Position numbers and translations under genes: made by a program | In this document: one piece after another, positions 11,714 through 22,839 of the stretch | Layout of the letters: the number at the start of each line of letters is the position of its first letter | Position numbering within the stretch: the first letter of the stretch is position 1 | Notes under the pieces: model-generated | Seen by the model: the letters and a program-made list of their open reading frames with translations, nothing else | Told to the model about the DNA's origin: nothing | The model's database searches: none | NCBI GenBank assembly: GCA_928212115.1 | Contig: CAKMRJ010005634.1 | Location: forward strand, 172,985,472 to 173,049,471 | Origin: Lactuca virosa | Taxonomy: Eukaryota > Streptophyta > Magnoliopsida > Asterales > Asteraceae | Direction of reading: 5' to 3' | DNA length: 64,000 nt

Positions 11714-12399
11714 GCTATCTACGCGAGAATGGGGAAAGAATAGTTAACAGACGTACTAATCTAAGATACTTATAAGATGATCGTTATTAGTTGATTCAAT
11801 ACTTGCATAGTGCATACCAATTACATGCAACCGAAACAGGATAGACCTTCGAATAAGTGACCCTAACTCTAAATCCACAACCAAACAAGGAACAAAAGAA
11901 GTAAAGCAAAGATCACAGATTCTAAGTCTATAGCGTCTTAGTCACATGTAACCTTGGTGTACCCACTTAGCAACTATTGTCCTACTAGTAACGACCTTTT
12001 TAGTTCTCACATATGTAATTCATAGTAATGCAGAATACTCCTATAGTATTCTTGTTCTAATGCTCTTGTAGTAGTGTGGGTAAGTTTTTAGACTTGTTGT
12101 AATACCACAATCATTCTTAGGCACATGCTAGTCACTCCTCAGAAAATATAGTTGATCAGGCTATATCCCCTTAGGTTTGACCATATGTCTCTAAGCCTAA
12201 TTGTGTTGTTCAACAATCGTAATACTTTTGTTCTGTTCTAGTATGATACTGACACTGGTATGGGTAAATGTTTACATATACTTAGTTAAATATTTTATTA
12301 TTTAAAAGTATATTTTCTTGGTCAGAGTGTTTTAATCCCAATGTGTTTATAGTTCGTATATCTTTTATGGGTTGATATACTTGATTCACTATAAACAAA

Positions 12400-12411
12400 G
12401 CTCTGATACCA
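12400..12411 (-). other. Primer binding site of element B
   Basis: The minus strand reads TGGTATCAGAGC three bases after the 5' LTR. This is the standard plant PBS complementary to the 3' end of initiator tRNA-Met. The same site occurs in A (17905-17916) and C (33163-33174). Confidence 0.92.
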
Positions 12412-12414
12412 ATC

Positions 12415-14848
12415 TGTCACACCCCAAAACCGAGAACGGCGGAATACGTTCTGGGGTGGAGGACGTCATGTACAGTATCATAACAATGCATAATAGTAAA
12501 GACAAGCAACAACATCCATTGCATTAATATAATAATTGTAATACAAGCTTGTTCGGTACAGTTTGTAAGACACCAAAAGATATAATCAAAATAAAAGAGG
12601 AGTCTTGTATGTGCTCCATCTTCTCAAAAGCTGCATCTGTACCTGTCTACTGATGACCTGAGAATACAAGTTATTTTGAAAAGAGTTTATCAGCATAAAG
12701 CTGGTGAGTTCATAAGTATTTAGTGTCTTTGCTTGTATAAAAATGTTTACAACAATGTAGTATAATAGCTGATATCAATGTTTGACAATAGTATACTCCC
12801 TAGAAAATCCTATATTTTCCAGTAAAAGTAGTCTTCTACCAAGACCTGTTTGTTTGCATGTTTGATCCTTTGAAAAAATGTAAAAGTTTTCCCCAGTGAA
12901 ACTATCAGTAAGAAAATATAGTTTTAGACTTTATTCATGTAAAGTAATGAGGAAAATAAGGTTTTACCCCAGCAGTGGCACTGCCGGCTAAATGAAATAA
13001 AATGCAGACTCCAGGTAGTATTAAATGTACAATACACCTCGGGGAGCCTGTTTGGCCTTTAATTATTAATGTGTAATTAAAGGTTTGAATGTGAACTCGT
13101 ATGTAACCATGCTGATTGACGATCGAATAACTGATGACCCTCCGAGTCATATGTAGTGATGTGACATTTTGTCACCCCTTGGCCTTTCGGCTGGGACTGT
13201 AGCTAGCAGTCGGGATGTGAGGTGAGCTATCAGTCCTAAGTCCTTCAAGTCTTACTTATATAAACATATTAGTATAGATATGGGTTTTTGAAAATAAAGC
13301 AAGTTTCAAAGAGTTTAAAAACAGCTTTGGCATTTAAAGAGTTTGATAAAAGGTTTGAAACACTTGAAAATCCAAAGTTTGATGGTAATTTGAAAGCAGA
13401 AGCAAATCTTGTAGTCTGTTCTAGTTATTAATCACATATGATTAAAGCAATAACTAGAAATATTCAACTTGTATTCCGCCCACCCCCCCATAAAACATTT
13501 AAAATCATTTAAAAGGTTAATTAAGGGGTATGAACTCACATGTAGTGAGTGAAGTGGATGGAAGTGCCGGGTAGGATGCTAGGTGTCAAGTGAGGACTTG
13601 AACACACACACGGATCCTATGTAACATGCAGTGATACATAAATGTATCTAATTAGTTATTTAATCACTAATTAAGCAAGTAAAGACACTCTAAATCAATG
13701 AAAACACTTTGTTTCAAGTGGTAGGAGTGCTAAGGGTTGCATCTAAGGAGAGTATGGCCTCACCTTGGATTTTACTCCTCAAATGGGAACCCTATATGTG
13801 TTTACGGTTGTTGGACCATTTCCCCCATGAGTTTACGGCCGTAAACTCATGGTAATGGTGCATTTGTGTGTTTCAAGGTCCTATATCTCACAAGGAAGGG
13901 TTCTAAGTTCGAATCAAAGGCTTAGGAAGTGGTTAGGGCACAAAAGGACCCCTCATTGGAGTTTACGGTCCTTGGACCATCCATGAGAGTTTACGGTCGT
14001 AAACACTTGGGTTTACGGTCGTAAGCCCATGAGTTTACGGCCGTAAGCCCATGAGTTTACGGTCGTAAACTCATGTATGCCTCAACCTTTTCGTGTTTTG
14101 GTGTTTCCAGCTCATGCATGCAAGTTTCTAGCCCTTTATCCAAGCATTTGAAGGTGTTAGGGGCATCAAAACACCATTTGGGGGTGTTTACGGTTTTAGG
14201 AGATCCCCAAACCGTAAACACATATGTTCTTGGGGATTTTGATGATTTTCCAAAGGATTAACAAGTATACTAAGTAAGTAACTAGATAGGAAGGGTACAC
14301 TTACTTATATGAAGCTTGTAAGAGTGATTAGAGCCCAAAAACACTAGTGTGTGTTCTTGGTGTTCTTGGTGTTTTGAAGAACACTTGAAGATCTAAGTAA
14401 AAACTAAGAATCCATGGATGAAATGATGTATAAACACTAGATTAAGTGTTGTATGAACGAATCTAGGAAGGAAACACTTACATTTTGGCGGATTTGAAGA
14501 AATGAACTTATGATACTTGACAGAAAAAGCTTGGTGTTCTTGAAGTGGGAGTGGAAAATGAGGAAAAGATGTGTAAGCTCATGCTATATGCATGAGTTCT
14601 TGGGAAAATGGTGTTTACGGCCCAAACACCTCTTATTTGGTCGTAAACACCTAGCTAAGGTGTTGATTGTTTTGTTTGCTACACATCACTAATAACGACA
14701 CTTCCTTTTATTTAATCATTTGACGAAAAATAAAATAAAACACCCAAACGGACTTAAATCCGGCCAAAAATGTACTGAAATGTTTTTGAATATTATATGA
14801 AGTGTTTAACTGTAGAGATTATACAAATGAAAATTTCGGGTTGTCACA
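12415..14848 (-). repeat. 5' LTR of element B
   Basis: Bounded by TGTCAC at 12415 and TGTCACA ending at 14848. It lacks the 474-bp segment present in the 3' LTR. It contains CpG-centred dyads GTTTACGGNCGTAAAC or close variants at 13831-13846, 13989-14004, 14011-14026, 14033-14048 and 14055-14070. An inverted repeat with a 14-bp spacer region lies at 14185-14220 (TGTTTACGGTTT and its complement), and a further pair at about 14609-14651. No clear TATA box was seen. Confidence 0.93.
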
Positions 14849-15836
14849 ACTGCTGGCGCGTTGGTGAGCCCAAACGGCATCACCACGAACTCGTAATGAC
14901 CATAACGAGTCCGAAACGCGGTCTTCTCCACGTCTTCCTCCCTCACCCTGACTTGGTGATACCCTGATCTCAAATCGATCTTGGAAAACCAAGATGCACC
15001 CTGCAGCTGATCGAAAAGGTCATCTATCCTTGGGAGTGGATAACGGTTCTTCACCGTTAGCTTGTTCAACTCCCTGTACTCGGTGCACATCCTGTGTGAA
15101 CCGTCCTTCTTCCTGACGAAGAGGATTGGTGCTCCCCATGGGGAACTACTCGGACGAATAAACTGCTTACCCAACAGCTCCTGCAACTGAGATGACAACT
15201 CCTGCATCTCTGGCGGTGCGAGTCGGTACGGTGCCTTAGCGATAGGGTCCGCCCCCGGCACCAGATCAATCCTGAACTCCACCTGCCTCTCCGGAGGCAC
15301 TCCAGGTAACTCCTCCGGAAACACGTCAACAAACCCTCTAACCACCGGGACCTCTAAAACTGAAGTCTGATCCCTGACCCGCGTGTCCACCACACACGCT
15401 AAATAACCTGCACATCCGTGCTGAATATACTGCCGAGCCCTGGCGGCCGAACAAAACCCTGATCCTACTCTGGTTCCCTCACCATATACCACCAGTTCTC
15501 CCCCACTTGGGGTTCGAACTACTACTCCCTGTCCCTCACAGTCGATCATGGCGCCAAACCGGCTGAGCCAATCCATTCCTACGATCACACATACTTCCCC
15601 CATGGGAATAGGAATCAAATCTATCGGGAATGACACCCCGAAAATCTCCAGCTCGCATCCCCGGTAAACTGAAGAAGCAGAAATTTTGTGCTCGTTGGCG
15701 ATCGAAACTCGCAACGGACACTCAAGCTCATCTACCGACACACTGAACTCTCTACTGAAAGTCTGAGATACAAACGACTGACTCGCCGCCGAGTCAAATA
15801 AAACCAATGCAGGCAAGGAGTTTACTAAAAACGTAC
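14849..15836 (-). pseudogene. Element A pol, 5' part: protease and RT N-half (exon 2)
   Basis: Continues from the intron-like segment with TFLVNSLPALVLFDSAAS. The protease catalytic Asp is kept, but the Gly after DS is Ala. GMDWLSRFGAMIDC follows, then the RT N-terminal region (LPGVPPERQVEFRIDLVPG, KKDG, YRELNKLTVKNRYPLPRIDDLF) up to FGLTNAPAV. There element B is inserted and the frame runs into B's LTR. The RT resumes at 3222. Within RT a Cys-Thr-Glu-Tyr replaces the usual CIDY or CVDY. Confidence 0.9.
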
Positions 15837-15910
15837 CTAAACACAGGTACCAACGAATAAGCATAACATAGATATGATAACTGAAACAGAGAAAAAAAAT
15901 AGAAACATAC
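15837..15910 (-). other. Putative 74-nt intron between gag and protease of element A
   Basis: On the minus strand it starts GTATGTTTCT after GCTG and ends CTGTGTTTAG before GTACG. It is T-rich. CTTAT, a YTNAY-type branch candidate, lies 21 nt from the 3' end. Removal joins VIAG to TFLVN, which matches the uninterrupted VVTGTFLL of element B. The intron is in phase 1 and its length is not a multiple of 3. Unspliced, the Gag frame reads a hydrophobic tail and stops at the TAG that forms the 3' splice site itself. Element D has a segment at the identical position (55558-55623). Confidence 0.75.
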
Positions 15911-17174
15911 CAGCAATCACATCCGGTGCTGCCTTGGCCTCCTTGGCCGTGAGCTGGAAAGCGCGACCCTGAGCCTTCGGAGGCTCTACCTTGACTGGCC
16001 TCCCATCCCCAATCCTCACAGTAGCTGGTGCGGAACCCTGCGCCGGCTTTGCGGCGAGCTGCGGACAGTTGGTCTTCACATGACCAACCTGGTGACAATG
16101 ATAACAAATCCTCACATCTGCTGGAGGGGCGGACTGGCGACAGTCCCTGGCATAATGCCCCTCCTTGCCACATTTGTGGCACCCACCCCCTGCTCGACAA
16201 ACCCTATAATGACCCCTGCCACACTTTCCACACGTGCGGCTCCGCTGACCCCTGGTCCGAGTATCAGCGGTCTTAGACCGCTTAGGCGCCGGCTGAGACT
16301 GTGCCGGTGCCTGACGCTGCTCCTTCAACTGCAGCTCTATCTCCAACTCACGCCGCCTCGCGGCTTCCTGAAGATCCAGGAGGGTATCACATCGCTGTGT
16401 AGACACAAACTGCCGAATATCAGTCTTGAGCATACTCAGATAACGAGCCATCTGAGACTTCTCCGAAGCAAACTCCGGGCAGAACATAGCCCTCTCCGTG
16501 AACATACAAGTGATCTCCATCACTGACTCACCATCCTGTCTCAATGTCAAAAACTCCTGAGCAAGCCGCTCCCGCTCAACACGTGGAACGTAGCGGGTGC
16601 GGAACATATCCCGGAACTGCTCCCAAGTAACAGCAGCTCGCTGATCATCCGTGTACGCCCCTGTCGTCAATCTCCACCAGTCCTTTGCCCCAAGCCTCAG
16701 CAGGTTCAGGGCACACCTGACCTTCTGGTCAGCAGGACATGAACACGTGAAGAAACATCCCTCCACGTCAGATAACCACCTCATAGCCCTGATCGCATCC
16801 TGTGTACCATCAAACGTCGGGGGCTTCGTATTATCGAAGTCCCGGTACTGGAAAGCCCTGCTGGCTCCTCCTCCAACCCCTGCCGCGGTTACAGCCGATG
16901 TGGCTGCATCGGCCGCTGTCTATGCTAGAGCTGCGTATCGCTCATCAAAATACTCAACCATCGCGGTTTTAATCAACCCAAACATCTCTGGCAGTTGCGC
17001 TCGGAATGCCGCATCAATCTCATCGTGCAGAATCTCCCGGATCCTGGCATCCAACTCCTTTGTCCCCATCTGTACCACGGGCTCAGGTGCTACCGGCACC
17101 TCCGACCCTCCGTCTACCGATCCTGATCCTGATCCTGATCCGGATCCAGAAGCAACACACCTCGTCACCACCAT
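15911..17174 (-). pseudogene. Element A gag (exon 1)
   Basis: The ATG at 17174 starts MVVTRCVASG followed by a (GS)n run encoded by a GATCCT repeat. The Gag capsid region (about 16280-16850) includes MRWLSDVEGCFFTC and DWWRLTTG. Zinc knuckles are CGKCGRGHYRVC, CHKCGKEGHYARDC and CYHCHQVGHVKTNC. One in-frame TAG at about 16920 (probably CAG originally) splits it. The basic linker (KRSKTADTRTRGQRSRTCG) precedes the knuckles. The frame ends at the putative intron. Confidence 0.88.
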
Positions 17175-17904
17175 ACGGAAATATATATTCAAGACGTCAG
17201 ATAAACAATCATAATATCGAGAGACCAATTCCCACAAACCCTAGGGGTTGTGACTTCCTTGCTACGCGTATGGGTCATGTGCTTTCAGTAGTACGGGACC
17301 ATACTACCTTCCATACCTACACATATTTGTCTCAAGTATCACCACAACACCCTAACACTATCATCAACATAATATGCGCTCAACCCTTACTCCTAGGGAA
17401 ACATCGCCCATCCCACAACTGATCTCACAGCTCCTTACAACCCACACATCCATGAAACTTTCATCAACCCCTGCAGTGCTAGTGCAGGCTAGTTGCACAT
17501 AACACTGGACCCAATAGACTTTCGAATACCCAATCCCATCCGAAGACTGGATCAAACATTCTCAGGCTATAAGATCTTGATTACGCACAACCGTGGTGCC
17601 TACACTAACGACAACAGTAATGATGTCAATTCCATATACAAGAAACCCTAGGCTAGTAGGCATCATATAATCAGGCAAGTCTGTCATGCGATTCCTGAAG
17701 ATCCCTAGCCTAGCACTAACATGTTGTTCTAACATATCATAATAAATGTATGGTATTTTGGGGTTTACTTACAGGCTCTGGCTGATCGTACCCTCTGCAT
17801 CCTCCATCCTTTATTTTAAAAACCATTTGAGAATTTATTTTGAAAATTTCCTTGATTTGAGACTGGGTTCACACGTGTGTTTCCCCTAATTCACTCAAAC
17901 CAAG
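17175..17904 (-). other. Untranslated leader of element A
   Basis: Between the PBS and gag. No convincing ORF or repeat beyond short shadows; I see no pre-gag ORF like the one in element B. Confidence 0.6.
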
Positions 17905-17916
17905 GCTCTGATACCA
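17905..17916 (-). other. Primer binding site of element A
   Basis: TGGTATCAGAGC on the minus strand, three bases from the LTR end at 17920; complementary to initiator tRNA-Met. Confidence 0.92.
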
Positions 17917-18842
17917 ACTTGTAACATCCAAAATTTTACGCCAAATTTAAACTTTTCAAGCATAAATAAAACCAATAGTAATTGTTTACAAAAGTGTTTT
18001 CCATTCATTATTCAATCAGAGTGTCCCAAAAGCCAGATCATAAGGATGAGGAGCGGTACGGTCATGCCTTCGCCTTGACATGAACTCCTGAAGTACCTGA
18101 AACAATAAACTAAAAACTGTAAGCCCGAGGGCTTAGTGAGCTACCCCCAAAATACCAACACCACACTGATAATACCATATCCGTAATAATCAATCAATCA
18201 ACATGCATACTGAGCCATCGGCCTGACTGGACCGCCCTACAGTGCCTACAGTCCAACCGAATCTATATCGAGCCTTCGAAATGACTGGACCGCCACGTGG
18301 GCCTACAGTCTTCCCGGACCGCTCATAGGGTGTGTTGGCCTTCAGCACAAAGCAGGACCGCCTCAACCCAAGCAACAAGCAAATAGCCATGTGCGCATAC
18401 TAACATTTACTAGCATATACAAACATCGAACATATCTATCTCACTGATTACCAAACATAGCAATCTCTCATAACTAGAGCACTGACCTAGCAGGTCACTA
18501 ACATATCAATCTCTATGGATCATAAGAGCATAACATACCATCTATCCTGATTCTGATCTAACAGATCATATCCACATGTAGCATACCAAAACGATAACAA
18601 CTAAAGGGTCGGCCTTGGTGCCTTAGACCATATCGATATAGTGAGGATAACTCACCTCGCAGATGTCGAATCGGTAGATGAATCCCAACTCTCAAATCAC
18701 TTGCCAAAGACTCCACCACCTACTACCATAAAACAAATCATTCTCAAAAGTCCTCAACCTTTAAAGTGCTCCATGAGACAACTAGACAACCCCTGGTCAA
18801 AGTCAAAGTCCTCAGTCAAGGTCAACAGTCCATGTTGACCTT

Positions 18843-19150
18843 ACTCGCCGAGTACCCTCAGCTACTCGCCGAGTTCCCTGAAGTTCTTTCCCACTCGCCG
18901 AGTCACCGGGGTGGCTCGTTGATGTCCTACGGTTTTCGATCGAATTCTAAAGCCACCCGCCGAGTTTCCTACTTGCAACTCGACGGATACACACACATTC
19001 ATATTTTGGGGAAAACTCATCCGACTCGCCGAGTTGTTCATACAACCCGTCGAGTCTATGACAATCTTCATCGGACTCGCCGAGTTGCTCAACCAACTCG
19101 TCGAGTTCAAGGCCATCATCATACGGCTCGCCGATTCGACCTTGCGACTC
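18843..19150. repeat. ACTCGNCGAGT dyad cluster, downstream part of A's LTR
   Basis: Exact or one-mismatch copies of the CpG-centred dyad at 18843-18853, 18864-18874, 18893-18903, about 18957, 19024-19034 and several more to 19150, separated by unrelated sequence. Part of the cluster is repeated at 15-110 in the 3' LTR. Confidence 0.85.
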
Positions 19151-19711
19151 GTCGAGTTCCTTCAGTCCTTAAGCCATACAGACTCATTTAAGCCATGCAA
19201 TGGCTCCAAATTATAGATCCAAGCTTCTAGAGCATGCTTTTCACGTAAAGTTGCAAACTTTACGTGCATGCATGACTAAAAAGGCTCTTAATGGCAATTC
19301 TAAGCTCTTAATGGGGTTTCATGCACAAGGAGGGCCTCAATCATCCCCAAACCCGCGACTTTATGACTCTAGGACTTAGGAAGGGTCTAGATCTGAAGTT
19401 ACAACTTCAGATCTAGCCCATAGCTCACCATAACAACTCAAAATCCATAAAATCCTAAAACTCAACCAAAAGAAAAGAGATCTAGAAGGAAAGGGAAGTA
19501 AAGATTGCAACTTGATACCTCCAGAAGATGCTAGCTGAGGTAAGTTCTGCTTCCTACACCTTCCTTGCTTCAACTCCTTGTCTCTTCAAGCTTTTCCCTC
19601 CTAGCCAACCTTCTTCCCAAGGCTTAAATCACACCAAGAAGAGTACCACACGAATTAGGGTTTCACTGAGCTCTCAAAGACTGTAAGGAGGCCAAAGGAG
19701 GCTGAGGCTCC

Positions 19712-19719
19712 TTTAAATA
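19712..19719 (-). promoter_or_regulatory. Putative TATA box of element A
   Basis: TATTTAAA on the minus strand within CCCTATTTAAAGG, about 200 bp into the LTR. A telobox (AAACCCTAA) and its inverted partner lie just upstream. Element D has the same arrangement before TATATAAA (51939-51946). Confidence 0.55.
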
Positions 19720-19762
19720 GGGTGCAAAACCCCGAGATTTAGGGTTTCATCTGCCAGCTCCT

Positions 19763-19859
19763 ACTCGTCGAGTCCCTTCATGGACTCGGCGAGTAGGTCA
19801 CTAAACACGCGTATCAAACCCGCTGCTACTCGACGAGTAGGGCAACCAACTCGTCGAGT
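19763..19859. repeat. U3 dyad cluster of element A
   Basis: Four copies of ACTCGNCGAGT at 19763-19773, 19784-19794, 19828-19838 and 19849-19859, all within 150 bp upstream of the TATA-like box on the minus strand. Confidence 0.9.
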
Positions 19860-19975
19860 AGGACTTAAAACCAAATAATCTTTTATTTAAATCCATACCT
19901 GGGAATCGGGGCGTTACACGATTAATCCCTTGACCACAGTCCACCGATTAGCCTACGTCGAGCGATTTCTACAAC

Positions 19976-19980
<5 letters not shown>

Positions 19981-20040
<60 letters not shown>
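19981..20040. repeat. (TA)n microsatellite
   Basis: About 60 bp of perfect TA repeats. A second tract lies at 21834-21896, and both are followed by the same roughly 85-bp sequence. Confidence 0.97.
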
Positions 20041-20043
<3 letters not shown>

Positions 20044-21831
20044 GGATTAGACATGTCATTAACATAAGTCAACAAATCTCAACAGATCAAGGAATTTCAA
20101 AGAGATTGAAATTGCCAAACAATATTGGTTTGATTCTTGAGTTTACTTAGAGGTACATTTAGTTATATGTATTTCAATCATTTTTCCATCTCTGTTTGTA
20201 TTGGTTTGATTCTTGAGTTTACTTAGTTTAAAATTAATTCCCCATTTTTGGTTTGTTTTCTTTAATTTAACTAGTAATGAGATTTTCTAATATTAATACA
20301 CTTCATTCCTTAGAGTTCAACACTTGGTCTTACCAAAGCTATAATGTTAACAATCAGGTCCACTACCTAGTTGTATACCATTACCTTAGTTAAAGTAAAC
20401 TCGGTTTTCTAGATTTAAAACGATTTTCACACATCAAGTTTGGGATTCTACTAGGGGTTGGTTCACAAAGCTTAAAGTTTTGGTGTCAAAGCCGAAGAAT
20501 TGTTTCATTTAGTTTCGATTAATTGGTTATTGGTTTAATTAAAGATTTGTTCAATTTGGCTTGTTTTTATTTTTGGTGTCTTTAAATTTTTGTCTTTGTT
20601 TTTGTTATATTTAAAATGATGTGCTCTTGGTAGTTAGTTATTATTGTGGATTTTGAGCCTTGTAATCACATAAGTGTAGGGTTACGTTTCATAAAGAGTA
20701 AGATTAGAGCTAATACTGATAGTAGCAGAAGAGGGCCGAACCAGATAAGCAAGCGCACATTTGGCCAACACGAGGTGAATCCAACTTACTTGATGAAGAA
20801 AACATTATGGTCGATATATGTGATTCTTATATGGTCCGTAAACGCCGCGTTTACCTTTTTATCACAAATATAAATCCCAACCGTCATAATACGTGATGCA
20901 TGCACAACTCTTGTGCGACACGTATTTTCCCATGTTAAGAACGTTTGTGCTTTCTAGATTTATACGAAGCACTGCCTCACCTGATCCACGCACTAGGTTT
21001 CCAGCTTGAGGAAAAACGTTCAACACGTCAACATTTTCGTAGTCATCAATAGAGCTATTTCAACGTATATCCACCAAATTCAGAATTGGACCACATAACT
21101 CATATCCATGGGAGTCCGTGGAGACAATATGTGGTTTTTTAGACCCAATTTCAGTCTTTATGTTTCATCTATTACAACACACATATATGAACTCAGATCA
21201 GATTGATGATTTACTCCGCTAAAAGAGTTTCATTGAAAGGCATGGGCTCGACATTATTTAATAAGTTTATTTATACTTTATTTATAATTGGTTAAAATAA
21301 GAGTTCAAAAAGTGAGTTGTTTGAAAAACAAAAAAAAAATCTGAAAAAAAGTCATAAAAATAGTCAAATAAAGTCAATAAAAGAATGTGGAAACGAAAAA
21401 TGAAGAAAAAAGAGAAAATAAGGTAAAAGCCAAAACTTTAAAAAATGTCAAAGTTATGAAAAATAAAAGTTAAGAGTCAACGTATTTTTGTATTCTATGT
21501 TATTTTTTTCATTTATTGGAATCTGAAATTCTTGAAATTTTGCCAAACATACATTAACGTTAAAGTGTTTTTGAAAGGTATATTTTAATGGATGCAAAAA
21601 TGAGTATCATTCAAATTGAGCGGAGAAACTTTATGATGAATGTGTGTATTAGACACAAAGATGCAAATGATGCTAAGTATCATCATTGGCCTTGAACTGA
21701 GTTATTTTGTATAATATTTTTAAAAAATGTTTTAATGTAATAATGTTGGACTTGATTTTTATTTTGGCGTGAGTTTATTCTAGTTTTCTTGACGACAAAC
21801 AAAGTATAAAGTGTGATGTAGTTTGACAATT

Positions 21832-21899
<68 letters not shown>

Positions 21900-21984
21900 G
21901 GGATTAAACATGTCATTAACATAAGTCAACAAATCTCAACAGATGTAGGAATTTAATAAAAATTGAAATTGCCAAACAATATTG
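20044..21984. repeat. Decayed insertion flanked by an 85-bp direct repeat
   Basis: 20044-20127 and 21901-21984 are close copies (both contain ATGTCATTAACATAAGTCAA), each preceded by a TA tract. Between them is AT-rich sequence with no intact gene. AAGTTTTGGTGTCAAAGCCG (20475-20494) resembles the TGGCGCCGTTGCCGGGG primer site of Athila/Tat elements, and TTGACGACAAACAAAGTATA (about 21789) resembles the end of such elements. My reading is a remnant retroelement with LTR fragments, but a tandem duplication is possible. Confidence 0.4.
21834..21896. repeat. (TA)n microsatellite
   Basis: Perfect TA repeat of about 63 bp; partner of the tract at 19981-20040. Confidence 0.97.
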
Positions 21985-22136
21985 CCTACATTAATAAGTC
22001 ATTTGTGTAATTATGACAACCTTCTTTCATATATTGGAGTAAAATATGGGTCATGGCCTTAAGTTAATAATTTCGAATTGGGTAATTATATTGTTAGTAA
22101 TTAATCAAACTAACTAAAGCTCTTACTTTATTTAGT

Positions 22137-22537
22137 TTGATCCAAACACAAACGCGACAACAAACTTCTCTTTGCTCTAAATCCTCTCGAGGGACAAGTG
22201 AACATGTCCAAACTACCTTGATTGAATCTATGATCCGAGAATCACTCTTAGGTACGAGAAAAAGGAATATGCCCTTGATGAAGCTACCCTTGATGAAGTT
22301 ATCCTTGATGAAGCTATCCTTGAGAATCCTATGACTCGTGCATCTAGGGCCATTTCAGATGACTATGCAAATCATCTCAAAGATCCGAATGAGGTTATCT
22401 GCCTAATGTTGGCTACCATTATTTTAGAGCTACAAAAGAGCATTAATAATCTTAGAGCGTTTTACATGACGAATCAGCTCAACAAAATGTGTGACAACCA
22501 TCAAAATTTTGTCAATGATCGTCAATTACAAACGTGA
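22137..22537 (+). pseudogene. Ty1/copia Gag remnant
   Basis: The frame from about 22250 reads KKEYALDEATLDEVILDEA and then SDDYANHLKDPNEVICLMLATIILELQ. This fits the copia Gag (UBN2 family) pattern of a KKEY..LDE region followed by CLMLATM..ELQ. A 15-bp unit (GATGAAGCTACCCTT) is repeated three times at about 22277-22322. Upstream stops and the lack of any following zinc knuckle or pol show it is a fragment. Confidence 0.6.
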
Positions 22538-22839
22538 CGAACACCAGTTAGGCTTAATATGTCGTATTTGTCAATGTTTAATGAAAATATAATATTACAC
22601 ATTCCCTTCCCCAAGGCCTGAGTGATCCTGAGCTTCTAACAACTTTTCGGCAGGAACTAGTATTGTTTAAAGCACGATACGAGAGCGAGTTTCACGGTCC
22701 CCTTTTTAAGATGTTTATTGTATTTCGGGGGTTATATATGTCAAATTATTATTATTTATTATATATCAATATTTATTGTTATATTATAAATGCTAATGCA
22801 TTATTTTAACAAAAACTTAACTTTACATCGTCATTACTC

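Larger units (their letters stand above)
3223..14848 (-). mobile_element. Ty3/gypsy chromovirus B (Tekay-like), nested in element A
   Basis: A complete minus-strand element with two LTRs, iMet-type PBS, a pre-gag ORF, gag-protease, RT, RNase H, integrase, chromodomain and PPT. It sits in the RT gene of element A: A's reading frame stops at 3222 and resumes at 14849. The LTRs are nearly identical apart from a 474-bp indel, so it is younger than A. No target duplication survives, because the outer end of the left LTR is deleted (see the 3217-3226 entry). Frameshifts and stops make this copy defective. Confidence 0.94.
1..19918 (-). mobile_element. Ty3/gypsy chromovirus A (Tekay/Del-like), incomplete and split by element B
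   Basis: A minus-strand LTR retrotransposon whose 3' LTR starts outside the window. Reading the minus strand, the order is 5' LTR, tRNA-iMet-type PBS, gag, protease, RT, RNase H, integrase, chromodomain, PPT and 3' LTR, which is the Ty3 order. The chromodomain-like C-terminus points to the Tekay/Del branch of plant chromoviruses. Element B interrupts it inside the RT gene (3223-14848). The visible 859 bp of the 3' LTR differ from the matching 5' LTR part at about 28 positions by eye (about 3%). The right-flank TSD would be CGATT (19919-19923); the left partner is outside the window. In-frame stops and the nested insertion make it non-functional. Confidence 0.93.
17920..19918 (-). repeat. 5' LTR of element A
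   Basis: A full 1999-bp LTR running from TGTAACATCC (17920) to GCGTTACA (19918). From its minus-strand start it shows four ACTCGNCGAGT dyads, an AAACCCTAA telobox, TATTTAAA (19712-19719) and, further in, another dense set of the same dyads (18843-19150). Confidence 0.95.
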
